Shown here piece by piece: positions 33,001 to 42,195 of a DNA stretch of 64,000 nucleotides; within the stretch, counting starts at the first letter, position 1; every line of letters begins with the position of its first letter. Source of the DNA: Biomphalaria glabrata (taxonomy: Eukaryota; Mollusca; Gastropoda; Planorbidae). The DNA is taken from the NCBI RefSeq assembly GCF_947242115.1, contig NC_074721.1, positions 3,072,001 to 3,136,000 on the forward strand, read 5' to 3'. The notes below the pieces were generated by a model. That model worked only from the letters and a program-made list of their open reading frames with translations, searched no databases and had not been told where the DNA came from. Made by a program: the position numbers and the translations under genes.

Positions 33001-33405
33001 CCACCAGCGTTCAAAGTTCTTCATGTTTGGTGCAGCGTTACGTTCAATAGGTGCACGCCAGTATTTTATTGTACTAAGTTTTTTCATATTTTCTATGTTT
33101 TTTTACTCTTTTTTTTTTTTTAACATTTTGTGATAACGAAACAACAATGTAGTATTATTTTTATTTCTATTATATTTAAAGCAATGGTCTTTGTAAGATA
33201 TTTGTTGTTAAAATGTGTTAAAGATTTTTTTTCTTCTTTTTGAAAGATTTTTTTTTTCTTCTTTTTGACCCACCTTTCAGGTCAACCTGACAATGGCAAC
33301 AACAGCGAGGACTTCGTCTTCTATTATCCAGGCACCAGGCGATTTAATGACGTCAACGCACGCACAACTGCCAGATATGTTTGTGAAATATCCATTTTTG
33401 TATAA
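21042..33405 (+). CDS. Gene B: secreted PAN/apple-like plus C-type lectin-like protein, 243 aa, five exons
   Basis: Coding exons are 21042-21102, 22102-22284, 27612-27788, 31611-31796 and 33281-33405. All introns are GT-AG and phase 1, and exon lengths equal those of gene A except for one extra codon in the last exon. The ATG sits in ACCATGG, and exon 1 ends in CTATG|GTAAGTCTTGA exactly as in gene A. Residues 1-20 are a weaker signal peptide (MVSIFMASLELLYIVSTTRY). A PAN-like domain follows with the same C-x3-C-x6-C-x11-C spacing. The CTLD has LWVGLDD, QPDN and FND, and ends in VCE plus a short hydrophobic tail. The two inner canonical cysteines are F and A, as in gene A. Intron sequence before the PAN exon is also alike in A and B, so the pair arose by a fairly recent segmental duplication. 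Sugar binding and secretion are inferred from domain content. Confidence 0.85.
21158..21421 (+). mobile_element. SINE family 2, full-length
   Basis: Head GTGGTCGAGAGGCC, box B GAGGTTCGACACCC, a C-rich run at 21300-21320, and a tail ending in AGCGCTATATAAAAGC plus (TAA)n. It is the clearest + strand copy of the family and lies in intron 1 of gene B. Confidence 0.8.
21440..21628 (+). mobile_element. SINE family 1, body and tail only
   Basis: Starts at the CTCTATTGGGTACCTGAC segment, which is present twice in tandem, and runs to GATTGCAAAGTCTGAAA. The tRNA head is missing. Confidence 0.7.
22555..23337. repeat. Tandem array, 38-bp and about 52-bp units, left block
   Basis: The right part repeats a 38-bp unit (ttcttcgagtgtactatac followed by tggacagtattgtctcacg). 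The left part is a longer unit of about 52-58 bp with an extra CAATCTGGACTGGA. Each unit contains the near-palindrome GGACAGTATTGTCC. 38 is not a multiple of 3, yet all three frames stay open for about 100 codons; these frames are by-products. It is in intron 2 of gene B and continues at 24567. Confidence 0.9.
23338..24563. mobile_element. 1.2-kb inverted-repeat element splitting the 38-bp array
   Basis: The ends are a perfect 16-bp inverted repeat, CATGGGCGTAGCCAGG and CCTGGCTACGCCCATG. The interior repeats the motif GAGCGTAGCCAAAGGGG two to three times (23459-23780) and has a GC-rich segment with GGGGCTTCGCCCCGC. It contains an RTE-like LINE scrap (23985-24235). No transposase was seen. The superfamily is not certain, since target duplications cannot be judged inside a tandem array. 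Confidence 0.6.
23985..24235 (+). mobile_element. RTE-like LINE C-terminal scrap
   Basis: Reads RWLRQILGV-like, then VVTERPMRFCGTCS-like segments in broken frames, matching the better copy at 41538-41940 on the opposite strand. It lies within the inverted-repeat element. Confidence 0.55.
24567..24975. repeat. 38-bp tandem array, right block
   Basis: Continuation of the 38-bp array beyond the inserted element, about 10 units. Several units carry the variants TTCGTGCGTAC and TTGCCTCACG not seen in the left block. Confidence 0.9.
25195..25375 (-). mobile_element. LINE family J 3' end, old copy
   Basis: The - strand shows the family J 3' coding tail and UTR, with ACGCCCTACGCGTTAATC and CCTGGCTAATTCAGGCAACC in window orientation. 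It is more diverged than the other copies. Confidence 0.6.
25800..27000 (+). repeat. Dispersed repeat family D, copy 3, split by an inverted-repeat element
   Basis: The left part 25800-26119 carries AAACGGCTCTAACGATTTTC and GGGAAAACCCTAGTTTGACC. The right part 26802-27000 matches the G-rich 3' half of copy 1 (3290-3440). The interruption is exactly the element at 26120-26793 with its target duplication. Confidence 0.65.
26120..26793. mobile_element. Inverted-repeat element with GACGTTTTGGCG sub-repeats
   Basis: About 90-100 bp at each end consist of variants of GACGTTTTGGCG and GCCGTTTTGGC, inverted relative to each other. A perfect 8-bp duplication cttctaag flanks it (26112-26119 and 26794-26801). 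The interior is AT-rich with no transposase. The 8-bp duplication fits hAT-like mobilisation; the family is not otherwise named here. Confidence 0.75.
27028..27525 (+). repeat. Long dispersed repeat family G, copy 2
   Basis: Matches 17945-18332 almost base for base and extends about 100 bp further (GAGAGCTGGGTACCGCG to CCAAACACCCCTGTG). It ends shortly before the first CTLD exon of gene B. Class unknown. Confidence 0.7.
27868..28115 (+). mobile_element. SINE family 1, head deleted in part
   Basis: The tRNA-like box A (GGCTCGGTGGCTGAGCGGTA) is present and box B is deleted. The body and tail are intact to CCCCATAGATCGCAA. Confidence 0.8.
28442..28840. mobile_element. hAT-like MITE with perfect 8-bp target duplication
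   Basis: The ends CAGGGCCGATCCTAG and CTAGGTCCTGCCCTG are inverted. The target duplication is atagaagg (28434-28441 and 28841-28848). The 399-bp interior has no open frame. It lies in intron 3 of gene B. Confidence 0.75.
29724..31006. mobile_element. Possible inverted-repeat element carrying a LINE insertion
   Basis: The left end AAGGCTTGTATTCGTG then TCCGAAGATTA, and the right end TAATCTTCGGACTGG then AAGACAAGCCTT, are inverted. They match the ends of the short element at 34645-34917. A LINE 3' end (30036-30470) lies between them. AT-repeat flanks make the target site unclear, and two separate copies are possible. Confidence 0.4.
30036..30470 (+). mobile_element. RNase H-type LINE 3' end, (GAT)n tail
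   Basis: A 135-residue frame has LSRPEQAIIAQCRTGH and the zinc knuckle CPRCGEEEETVPHILFDCP (C-x2-C-x8-H-x4-C), then LRKTAGFLSRAF, and ends before TGATGATGATGATGA. This is the C-terminus typical of Jockey/I-type elements. The frame is intact over this stretch, so the insertion is fairly young. It is 5' truncated. Confidence 0.8.
31024..31550 (-). mobile_element. LINE family J 3' end, about 520 bp
   Basis: Antisense copy beginning with TATCTTATCTTATATAATACAG. It includes the coding tail up to the region encoding the ASSVWxPST-like segment. Minor frame disruptions are present. It ends 60 bp before exon 4 of gene B. Confidence 0.85.
31850..33240. other. Intron 4 of gene B, old repeat scraps only
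   Basis: AT-rich. A segment at 32315-32410 (CAACTCACTTTGTCTG ... GACCTGACC) resembles 14655-14735, and 32755-32960 resembles 7805-7975 (GGCCC-type repeat). No coding feature was recognised. Confidence 0.4.
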
Positions 33406-33493
33406 AACTATTTTCTATGAGTTGTTTGATTGCTGGTTTTGTAACTAGTACTGCTAGTAACCGATGCAGGTGAATTCAAGAACGACTTGGTTA

Positions 33494-33499
33494 AATAAA
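33494..33499 (+). terminator. Likely polyadenylation signal of gene B
   Basis: AATAAA lies 89 bp after the gene B stop codon, at nearly the same distance as in gene A. Confidence 0.5.
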
Positions 33500-33719
33500 A
33501 CTTTATGTAACTTTTAGTAGCAATATATACACAGATTTGACTTGGGAAGTAGATGTATGGAGAAAGAAAGAAAACTTATACAGGCGACATGATATCACGA
33601 GGATGGGTGAACTCCGCCTTTATTAGAAACAAATAAAACCTTATTTCAAGGCTAAAAATGACGCGCCCATTTTCAAGAAAGAGCGATTGAAAAATAAAAT
33701 AAAGTGAAACATGGTCGTA

Positions 33720-33925
33720 CTTTCACCACAGCTTGGCCTTTGATGATAAGTTATCAGCGGCATGATCATAATTCTTCTAATCGCACTTCTATCTCTCAAA
33801 AGATTTCCTCTACTTGCACCACACCTTGGCCTTTGATGATAAGTTATCAGCGGCATGATCATTAGTTTATTCTAATCGCACTTCTATCTCTCAAATGATT
33901 TTTTACTACTTCCACCAAACCTTGG
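33720..33925. repeat. Tandem repeat of about 105 bp, two copies and a partial third
   Basis: The unit contains TTGGCCTTTGATGATAAGTT, then CAGCGGCATGATCAT and CGCACTTCTATCTCTCAAA. It is present twice in full and once in part. Confidence 0.8.
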
Positions 33926-34136
33926 CCTTCGATCCGGATAATATTATGATATTACAACCCCCACATCCAATAGAAGCGCTATAGCTAAGTACACACCCAG
34001 ATTTACAATATAATATATAAGATTTCTCATTAAGAAAACAAAGTGGAAGCGGAAACACTATAAACGCATTAGTAACAAGTCATAAAATGTCAAAAAGCAT
34101 TCTACATAATCATATTTATTTATGAAATATTTAATT

Positions 34137-34345
34137 GGGGATGAAGTGACCGGGGGATGAAGTAACTGGGGGATGAAGTGACCGGGGGACGAAATGACTG
34201 GGGATGAAGTGACCGGGGGATGAAGTGACCAGGGGATGAAATGACTGGGGATGAAGTGACCGGGGGATGACGTGACCGGGGATGAAGTGACCAGGGGATG
34301 AAGTGACCGGGGGATGACGTGACCGGGGATGAAATGACCGGTCAC
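34137..34345. repeat. Short tandem array, 13-17 bp units
   Basis: About 13 units of GGGGATGAAGTGACC with variants (GACGTGACC, GAAATGACT). Overlapping open frames on the - strand (HFIPGHVIP-type repeats) are by-products. Confidence 0.85.
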
Positions 34346-34644
34346 CAACATGATATAGTGGGAAATAAAAAAAAATCAAGAGAGGCAACTCACAATCAAG
34401 GGAGACAACAAAAGCATTCAACGATAGACCTTATTTAGAGCTGTGAGAGAGAAAGAGAGAGAGAAAGAAAGAGTTTTATGATATAGAACGAAATTAATGT
34501 GTCTTTTCCATTACGTTTCTCTCGCTGTTACACCTTTGCGTTGTTAAGAAAAGAAATAAATTTGATTAATTATTTCAAACAATTTATTGTGTTTTTTTTT
34601 AATTTGCTTTTGTTTCTATAAGATTGCTTAGAATAAAAAAAAAG

Positions 34645-34917
34645 GCATGTCTTTGAGTCTGAAGATTAATGAGGAATGCGGCATTTCTCGTGGCTACGCA
34701 GCTACAGCTGTCCCCATCTGTTAAGAGTACTTATCCTCGACCTTTTCTATGATGATTTTCATTTCTAAACATTTTTAAAACTAGATGTAGAAAAACTAGG
34801 TCCAGTGGACAACGACTTTGCCTGCCTCAGAAGTCAAAAAATATGTAGGTCGCAACTGGGTTCACGTAGTCACGTAAAACACATTTAAATCTCATCTTCG
34901 GAATCGAAGACATGGCC
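34645..34917. mobile_element. Short inverted-repeat element
   Basis: The left end GGCATGTCTTTGAGTC then TGAAGATTA is inverted to the right end ATCTTCGGAATCG then AAGACATGGCC. No open frame is present. The large GA-linked array begins directly at its right end. Related ends are at 29724 and 31006. Confidence 0.55.
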
Positions 34918-35826
34918 ATTATTATATCTGCTCATATTTGTCTTGGAGATAGAGAGAAATGGCCATTATTATATCTGCTCATATTTGTCTCGGAGATAGA
35001 GAGAAATGGCCATTATTATATCTGCTCATATTTGTCTTGGAGAGAGTGAGAGAGAGAGAGATGGCCATTATTATATCTGATCATATTTGTCTTGGAGAGA
35101 GTGAGAGAGAGAGAGATGGCCATTATTATATCTGATCATATTTGTCTTGGATAGAGAGAGAGAGATGGCCATTATTATATCTGATCATATTTGTCTTGGA
35201 GAGAGTGAGAGAGAGAGAGAGATGGCCATTATTATATCTAATCATATTTGTCTTGGAGATAGAGAGAGAGAGATGGCCATTATTATATCTGCTCATATTT
35301 ATCTTGGAGATAGAGAGAAATGGCCATTATTATATCTGCTCATATTTGTCTTGGAGAGAGAGAGAGAGAGAGAGATGGTGGCCATTATCATATCTGATCA
35401 TATGTGTCTTGGAGAAAGAGAGAGAGATGGCCATTATTATATCTGATCATATTTGTCTTGGAGAGAGTGAGAGAGAGAGAGAGATGGCCATTATTATATC
35501 TAATCATATTTGTCTTGGAGATAGAGAGAGAGAGAGATGGCCATTATTATATCTGATCATATTTGTCTTGGAGATAGAGAGAGAGAGATGGCCATTATTA
35601 TATCAGATCATATTTGTCTTGGAGATAGAGAGAGAGAGATGGCCATTATTATATCTGATCATATTTGTCTTGGAGAGAGAGAGAGAGAGATGGTCATTAT
35701 AATATCTGCTCATATTTGTCTTGGAGAGAGAGAGAGAGAGAGATGGTGGCCATTATCATATCTGATCATATTTGTCTTGGAGAGAGAGAGAGAGATGGCC
35801 ATTATTATATCTGATCATATTTGTCT

Positions 35827-35870
<44 letters not shown>

Positions 35871-36268
35871 CATTATTATATCTGATCATATTTGTCTTGG
35901 AGAAAGTGAGAGAGAGAGAGAGAGATGGCCATTATTATATCTGATCATATTTGTCTTGGAGAGAGAGAGAGAGAGAGAGATGGCCTTTATTATATCTGCT
36001 CATATTTGTCTCGAAGAGAGAGAGAGAGAGATGGCCATTATTATATCTGATCATATTTGTCTTGGAGAGAGAGAGAGAGATAGCCATTATTATATCAGAT
36101 CATATTTGTCTTGGAGAGAGAGAGAGAGAGATGGCCATTATTATATCAGATCATATTTGTCTTGGAGAGAGAGAGAGAGAGAGAGAGAGATGGCCATTAT
36201 TATATCTGCTCATATTTGTCTTGGAGAGAGAGAGAAATGGCCATTATTATATCTGATCATATTTGTCT

Positions 36269-36306
<38 letters not shown>

Positions 36307-36614
36307 CATTATTATATCTGATCATATTTGTCTTGGAGAGAGTGAGAGAGAGAGAGAGATGGCCATTATTATATCAGATCATATTTGTCTTGGAGAGAGT
36401 GAGAGAGAGAGAGAGAGAGATGGCCATTATTATATCTGATCATATTTGTCTTGAAGAGAGAGAGAGAGAGAGAGATGGCCATAATTATATCTGATCATAT
36501 TTGTCTTGGAGAGAGAGAGAGAGAGATGGCCATTATTATATCAGATCATATTTGTCTTGGAGAGAGTGAGAGAGAGAGAGATGGCCATTATTATATCTGA
36601 TCATATTTGTCTTG

Positions 36615-36645
<31 letters not shown>

Positions 36646-36990
36646 GGCCATTATTATATCAGATCATATTTGTCTTGGAGAGAGAGAGAGAGAGAGATGG
36701 CCATTATTATATCAGATCATATTTGTCTTGGAGAGAGAGAGAGAGAGAGAGAGATGGCCATTATTATATCAGATCATATTTGTCTTGGAGAGAGAGAGAG
36801 AGAGATGGCCATTATTATATCAGATCTTATCTCTGTTGGAGGGGGAGAGAGAGAGAGAGAGAGATGGCCAATCTGATCACATTTGTATTGTATAGAGAAG
36901 AGAGAGAGAAGGCCAATATTATATCTAATCATATTTCTATTAGAGGGAGAGAGAGAGAGATGGCCAATATTATATTTGATCATATTTGTC
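34915..36990. repeat. 2-kb minisatellite with embedded (GA)n runs
   Basis: About 38 units. Each has a fixed core (TGGCCATTATTATATCTG then ATCATATTTGTCTTGG) followed by a GA run of very variable length. Some units carry GAGTGAGA, a C for A in CTGCTCAT, or a G insertion. Open frames across it in several phases are by-products. It lies between genes B and C. Confidence 0.95.
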
Positions 36991-38149
36991 TTGGAGACAA
37001 AAATTCAACCAAAAAAATTCAAGAATAGCATGACAAGCAATGACTAGACAATCACTACTTTCTAGAATTAATGGGCGATCTTATTCAATAAGAATGTAAT
37101 CCGGGATGTGTGTGTGTGTGTGTCTTTGTATTACATTCGAGACAAGTTCAATGACGTCATTCGGCGAATTGTTTAAAACTCTCCAAGGAGACAGTTTCGT
37201 TTATATAAACATCACGTGAAACAGCTGTTTTTTTTTTCTTTTCTTCCCATTCGTAATAAAAAAAAACCCCAGCTCTAATAGAAAATCCATTAAAGAAACA
37301 AAAAAGAAATATCAATATTAGCATCGAGCAAAAAAATATTTGGGTGATTGGTTCGATACCTCAGGGACATTCATTGAAGGATTATCTGGCGTTTCAACGT
37401 TCAGAAACCATGATATACCAGAGCTAGCGCTGAATATGATATAGTCAAATAATGGCTTATGATAAACTGCACAGTGGATGGTCGCTGTATATTTTGCCTT
37501 AAAAAAAACGCCTTTCATGTAGATTATATTGAATAAGTAAAATATACAAATACTTGTTAAAAAAAAACAAAGATAATATTGAGTGTACTTGCATCCATTA
37601 GTTTGGGTCGTTCATGTCATTAAATTTGAAATAGTTCTAGACTAATAATAATAAATCTGTGCGATTAGAAATATTTTTACCAATTGTTTTTGTTTATTTC
37701 ATGCTTTTAGCTTTCTTAATGCGCTACGATCCGATCACCTGTCTGGACCAGGTGGGAAAAAAAGGGGAAAGAAGGGGTATCTGGGTGACGGTTACAGTGA
37801 TAGCTTTTTAAATGTATTTTATTTTTTAAAAAGTTGCACAACTTGAATCCGAACTAGAAAGTTCAAGCTTCCTCAAGAAAATTCACTAATCACTGTGTTA
37901 GCGAAATGCTTATGAAATAGAAGGTTTATAAATATCTATTGATATTTTCAAACTATTTAGCTACGATCTAATTGTTTAATCTAATTCTCTACACAAACTA
38001 ATTCAACTTATCAACTTATTTTTCAAGTACAATTTCTTTCCCTTATTCGAAACGAAATAATAAATGACCAATAATTAATTATTCTTGTTTCTTGATTCTT
38101 GTTTTGTCAGGTATAAGTTATAATTGTGCTAAGTTTCAAACTTGATCCG

Positions 38150-38535
38150 CAAATCTCGCGATTTTTAGGGCGCCCCTGAGTCAGCGCAACTCTAATTGGT
38201 ACCTGACATTAGTTGGGGAAAGTAATCTTATCTTATATAATACAGACGTTCCTTCAAAAAAGAAGATGATTACGTCCTACGCGTCATGCATTTAGTCATG
38301 CATATTAACCAATGACTTAAATTCTGCCAGGTCACTGGTTTTCCTGGCTGGCTCAGGCAACCCATTCCATGCTCTAATAGCACTAGGGAAGAAGGAATAA
38401 GTAAAGGCGGTTGGCCGTTGTGTTAGCCACATGACATCCTGTTCATTAACCGTTGGCCAAAGAAACAGATGACCTTAACATCATCCATCCTATTGATCGC
38501 AAGGTCTGAAAGGGGAACTTTACTTTATTTTTAAA
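38150..38535 (+). mobile_element. SINE family 1 split by a LINE tail
   Basis: The body (AGGGCGCCCCTGAGTC to GGGGAAAGTAA, 38167-38225) resumes at 38398 with TAAGTAAAGGCGGTTGG and runs to AAGGTCTGAAAGGGG. The insertion is an antisense family J LINE end. The repeated AAGTAA at both borders may be its short target duplication. Confidence 0.8.
38226..38397 (-). mobile_element. LINE family J 3' end inserted in a SINE
   Basis: Starts at the (ATAAGAT) tail in antisense (TCTTATCTTATATAATACAG) and ends in TAGGGAAGAAGGAA, a strongly truncated 172-bp copy. It is very close in sequence to 31028-31203. Confidence 0.85.
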
Positions 38536-38599
38536 TTTAAAAAATAAAATAGTTAAAAACTGTTAAAATCAAGTGGCTCATAGTACATACCAAGGTAAA

Positions 38600-39215
38600 C
38601 ACTTTTATTGTATTTAATCCATGGACTACTGTTTAAATATCGGCTACCTAGAGCAAACTTTCACAAGTATTGACTTCGGAATGGACCTTTGTGTCTAGGA
38701 AGATTAAAGAACTCACAACAAAAACATCTCAAGTGGCAGCTCTAGCAGGAGTTTATTGATTTCATCGCAGACTTCTTGCGCTCAGAGAGGCTTCAAGAAA
38801 TACAAAGTAACAGAGTAAAGAAAACAATTAATGTTAAGGTACAAACCTATATAGAACAATTTAATGCCATCTAACAGATGAAGAAACAAAATTATTGGTC
38901 AACCATCATTGTTGGCTTGACGAGAAGAAATGTTACATAGTGATATTAGGAGGAGTTTTAGGAATACAAAGTTGGACAAAAAAAGAATTTAAAGTCTTCG
39001 CCAATGAGCTCAAAATATGTAGTTGGATTTTATAGAAAAATTAATATACTTCTTTCAGACTACAATCACTACATCATTGAGAGAAATTAAAATCTTACCG
39101 TTCTTGAAAAGTAAAATATCAATGCAGCAATCAATTTGTTGGAGAACTACTGTCACCGGAAATATGTATGAAGTACTTAAGGTAAGTGCATTTTCAATCC
39201 TGAGATATACATTAA
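38600..39215. other. No gene recognised
   Basis: The segment has short protein-like stretches in broken frames on the + strand (for example around 38860-39030). I cannot assign it to a gene or element; it may be an old retrocopy or LINE remnant. Confidence 0.25.
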
Positions 39216-39220
39216 AACTA

Positions 39221-39440
39221 TTTTATATAATAATTTTATATAGCGCTACTTTCATGCTTATAGCATGCTCAGAGGACCAGTGGGGGGAGGGGGTATCTAG
39301 GAGTTGGTTTTCCGTTCTGCCTTTAGGCGCTCAGTAAACACAACTCTGCCCGAGTCGGGTGTCGAACCTCGAGCCCCTTTCTAGGTAGCCAAGCCAAGCC
39401 AAGTTCAAGCGCACTTGGCCTCTCGACCACGATTCCCACG
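39221..39440 (-). mobile_element. SINE family 2, full-length
   Basis: Antisense copy from ATATAGCGCTACTTTC to CCTCTCGACCACG. The internal GGTCCAATCTCATTTG portion is deleted, so the G-run follows CAGAGGACC directly. Confidence 0.8.
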
Positions 39441-39861
39441 TTTTCAAGTATTAAACTATTGCAATTATCTTAATTGTATTGTGATAAACATGAAAAAGAA
39501 AAGCATAAAAATACTATACAAAAAGGAAATACCTCCATTTATACTACTTACAGAACGCTTGTTTTTTTCTCTTAATAACTCATTAATGTTAGATTAAAAA
39601 ATAATGAACAATTTTTTTTTACCTCGCCTCATTCCCCCCTCCTCCCCCGAGGAAGAATCCTGGTTAAGTGAAAGTATAGATCTACTTGACTTTATATACT
39701 GTTCCAGTGGCAGGCCATTCTATCTAGGCTTAGCAGACGATGCGCAAAATTGCCCTTAACTTTAATTTATTAACTCTTAAAGGAATAATGGCTTCAGGCA
39801 GAAATACCCGAGGACGTAGAGTCTTTTAAAGATTAATATTTTCTCATTCTTTAGAGAAATT

Positions 39862-40126
39862 GTATAAACTCCACAAAACTCCCCCTTTGCAGACACTGCG
39901 CCCACCCCTTTGAAACCGTAAACCATATCCTCTTTGAATGCCCCTCCCTAACCCACCTTAGGCAGACTCTACTTCCACTACAGCCCAACATAACCAACAC
40001 CCTGTACGGCAGTGCTGAACAACTGAAGAAAACAGCACACTTTTTTTCCTTGGCACAGTCTGCAAAAGAGCTCACAACTCAGCAGCAATAAAGCTGGGTA
40101 GAAGAAGAAGAAGCAGAAGAAGAGAA
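39862..40126 (+). mobile_element. RNase H-type LINE 3' end, (GAA)n tail
   Basis: Nearly identical to 56999-57245. It encodes the zinc knuckle LCRHCAHPFETVNHILFECP, then LYGSAEQLKKTAHFFSLA, and ends in GAAGAAGAAG. The high similarity of two unlinked copies points to recent activity. Confidence 0.85.
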
Positions 40127-40129
40127 ATT

Positions 40130-40330
40130 GTAAATTGATTTCTTTTTTTTTACTTTGAAAAATTATAAAAGTCAAGCTAGAGTTTTCCCAGTGTAGCAAA
40201 AGAATTAGTAATTAATTTATTAAACGATATACATCAACTGTTATATTTCTAGGAAAATCGTTAGAGCCGTTTTCAAGATCCACGTCCAGGTTTTGCCCAC
40301 CCAGAAGGTTACATGTTCCATGGAGTTTCC
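40130..40330 (-). repeat. Dispersed repeat family D, copy 4
   Basis: Antisense copy: GAAAATCGTTAGAGCCGTTT and CTAGAGTTTTCCCAGTG are complementary to the family core. Confidence 0.6.
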
Positions 40331-40454
40331 ACGAAGTTACGAGTAAAATCGAGGGGATTGTTACAAACCAATTTAAAGCGTAGACACAACTTTCTATGGC
40401 TCTTAATTCCCTCGAGAGATTAATGATAGTATAGATCTAGACAACGAGGAGGAA

Positions 40455-40922
40455 CAGGGGCGGACAGGCTATATGGGCATTCGGGCAAATGCCCGGTGGG
40501 CCGGTATCCAAATGGGCCAGTAGGACCACAGAAAGGGCCACATGGATGCCACTATGTATTAAATTGTTACAGGTTTTATAATATTCTTTTACAAACGGGG
40601 CCCTCTTAAATCTCTCTAATTGTAATTTAATTTAATAAATTATTCGAAATAATGTAATAGCCTACATCCGTAGACAGTGCTACTAGTATGCTTTTAGGGC
40701 CTACACACTGGGCGATTAAAAAGCAACGTAAGGGCTATGTTTTTTTTATTTTTTTTTTATAGAAATACAGAGCTCATTGTATGCATGTGAACAGTTATCG
40801 ATGCTCAAAGTAATATAATGATTTTGAGGACCTATAATTGGATGTCCATCAAAAGAAATGTAATTTACGGGCCTGATTGTATAGAAATGCCTGGGCCGAT
40901 TTTGACATCCAGTCCGCCCCTG
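40455..40922. mobile_element. Possible MITE with CAGGGGCGGAC ends
   Basis: The inverted ends are CAGGGGCGGACAGG and CCAGTCCGCCCCTG. The interior has GGCATTCGGGCAAATGCCC near the left end. No clear target duplication and no transposase were seen. Confidence 0.5.
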
Positions 40923-41537
40923 TCTACGAAAGACAATACCTCTATTCATGCGAGAGCAATTGTTATAGCGGGCTTCAAGTTCAACACTGACCTGCAACGT
41001 CACAAAACATAGAGCAACGCAGCCGAAGTGCGAACAGAAAGGGAAGCAGCTACAAGTTTCCTTACAAATTCTACTTATTACTTCCCCTGTCTGTCTGGTC
41101 AAAATATTCGACACTGTTCAGTGTTCCTAACAAAAAATGAGTCAAGCAAAAAAAAATAAATAATAATTTTAAATTAAATAGTGGTATTTGATAAACTTTG
41201 TTTGGTATAAAAAAAAAAACAGAAAAAAATCTTACAGTATATAAACTAAAAAGTTATAGGTCCACCCCTTAGTTAAACTGTTTTTAAAAACTAGTATTTT
41301 GTATTTGTATTATTATTTTTTTTTTTTTTTATTCAATACTAATTGTTATGTCAACTGCTCTAGCTGCAGCATCCAGTTATGAAGTAAGCAATTGTACCTG
41401 GTCTGCATTTCCTCCAATGATGTCTTTATTGTTTGCAAGCTGGAGATTGGAAATAGACCGCCCGTGTATGGTCAAGCTGATAGTAACTTCTTGCTTTTGT
41501 CTAATTTGACATATCGTCTTCTAGTTGATTTATCATC

Positions 41538-41940
41538 TTACTTAGACTTAGACTTAGGTCCTTCCGCGCTGTTCGGCGCATTGGGCGGCAAGCTGTCTCC
41601 ATAAAGATCTGTCACTGGCAATGTCTGAAGCCTCCTCCCACCTTGTGCCCAGTGTTCTGAGGTCCTCCATGAAGGTGTGTCGTCAAGTAATACGAGGACG
41701 TCCCTGTTTGCACTTTCCTCGTATTGGTTTCCATGTTATCGAAACTCTTGGTGTGCGTAATTCATTTTGTCGTAGAACATGTCCCGCAAACCTCATGCGA
41801 TGCTCTGTCACAACCTCACTTATATCTTCGCGTAAATTAAATACAAAGTTTTTGCTTACATGGCGATGTCCTATCCTTTTATTTCTGATGTTGTCTTTGA
41901 TAAACGCACACTTTAAAGTGTCTCTCTAGATTCTAGATTG
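41538..41940 (-). mobile_element. RTE-like LINE, C-terminal end with (CTAAGT)n tail
   Basis: On the - strand: VTEHRMRFAGHVL, then GRPRIT and FMEDLRTLGTRWEEASD, and an end in SLWRQLAAQCAEQ, followed by CTAAGTCTAAGTCTAAGT. This GRP-rich C-terminus matches the RTE-like RT at 11595. One stop interrupts after GRPRIT. Confidence 0.7.
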
Positions 41941-42195
41941 TTACACAAGACTTGAGCATGGCTGAGCCACGAATTCAGTTTAGTTCATACTAGTTTTGTA
42001 AACGAGAAGTCGTAGTCTTACCAATTCTTACGCAAATCTGTTTCATTAGTTATCAGAAGTTTTTCTTTAATAATTTAGATAATTATATCTATGTACCAAG
42101 AGAAGTCGCGTACATTTGACATTTTTCGTAGATGTAAAAGCTGAAAGTAATTAGAAATACTTATTTTTCAATAGGTGACTAGATCTACTTGTGTC

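Noticed and set aside
35142-37028. Frames of 89-186 aa rich in Glu/Arg
   Set aside because: By-products of the GA-linked minisatellite.
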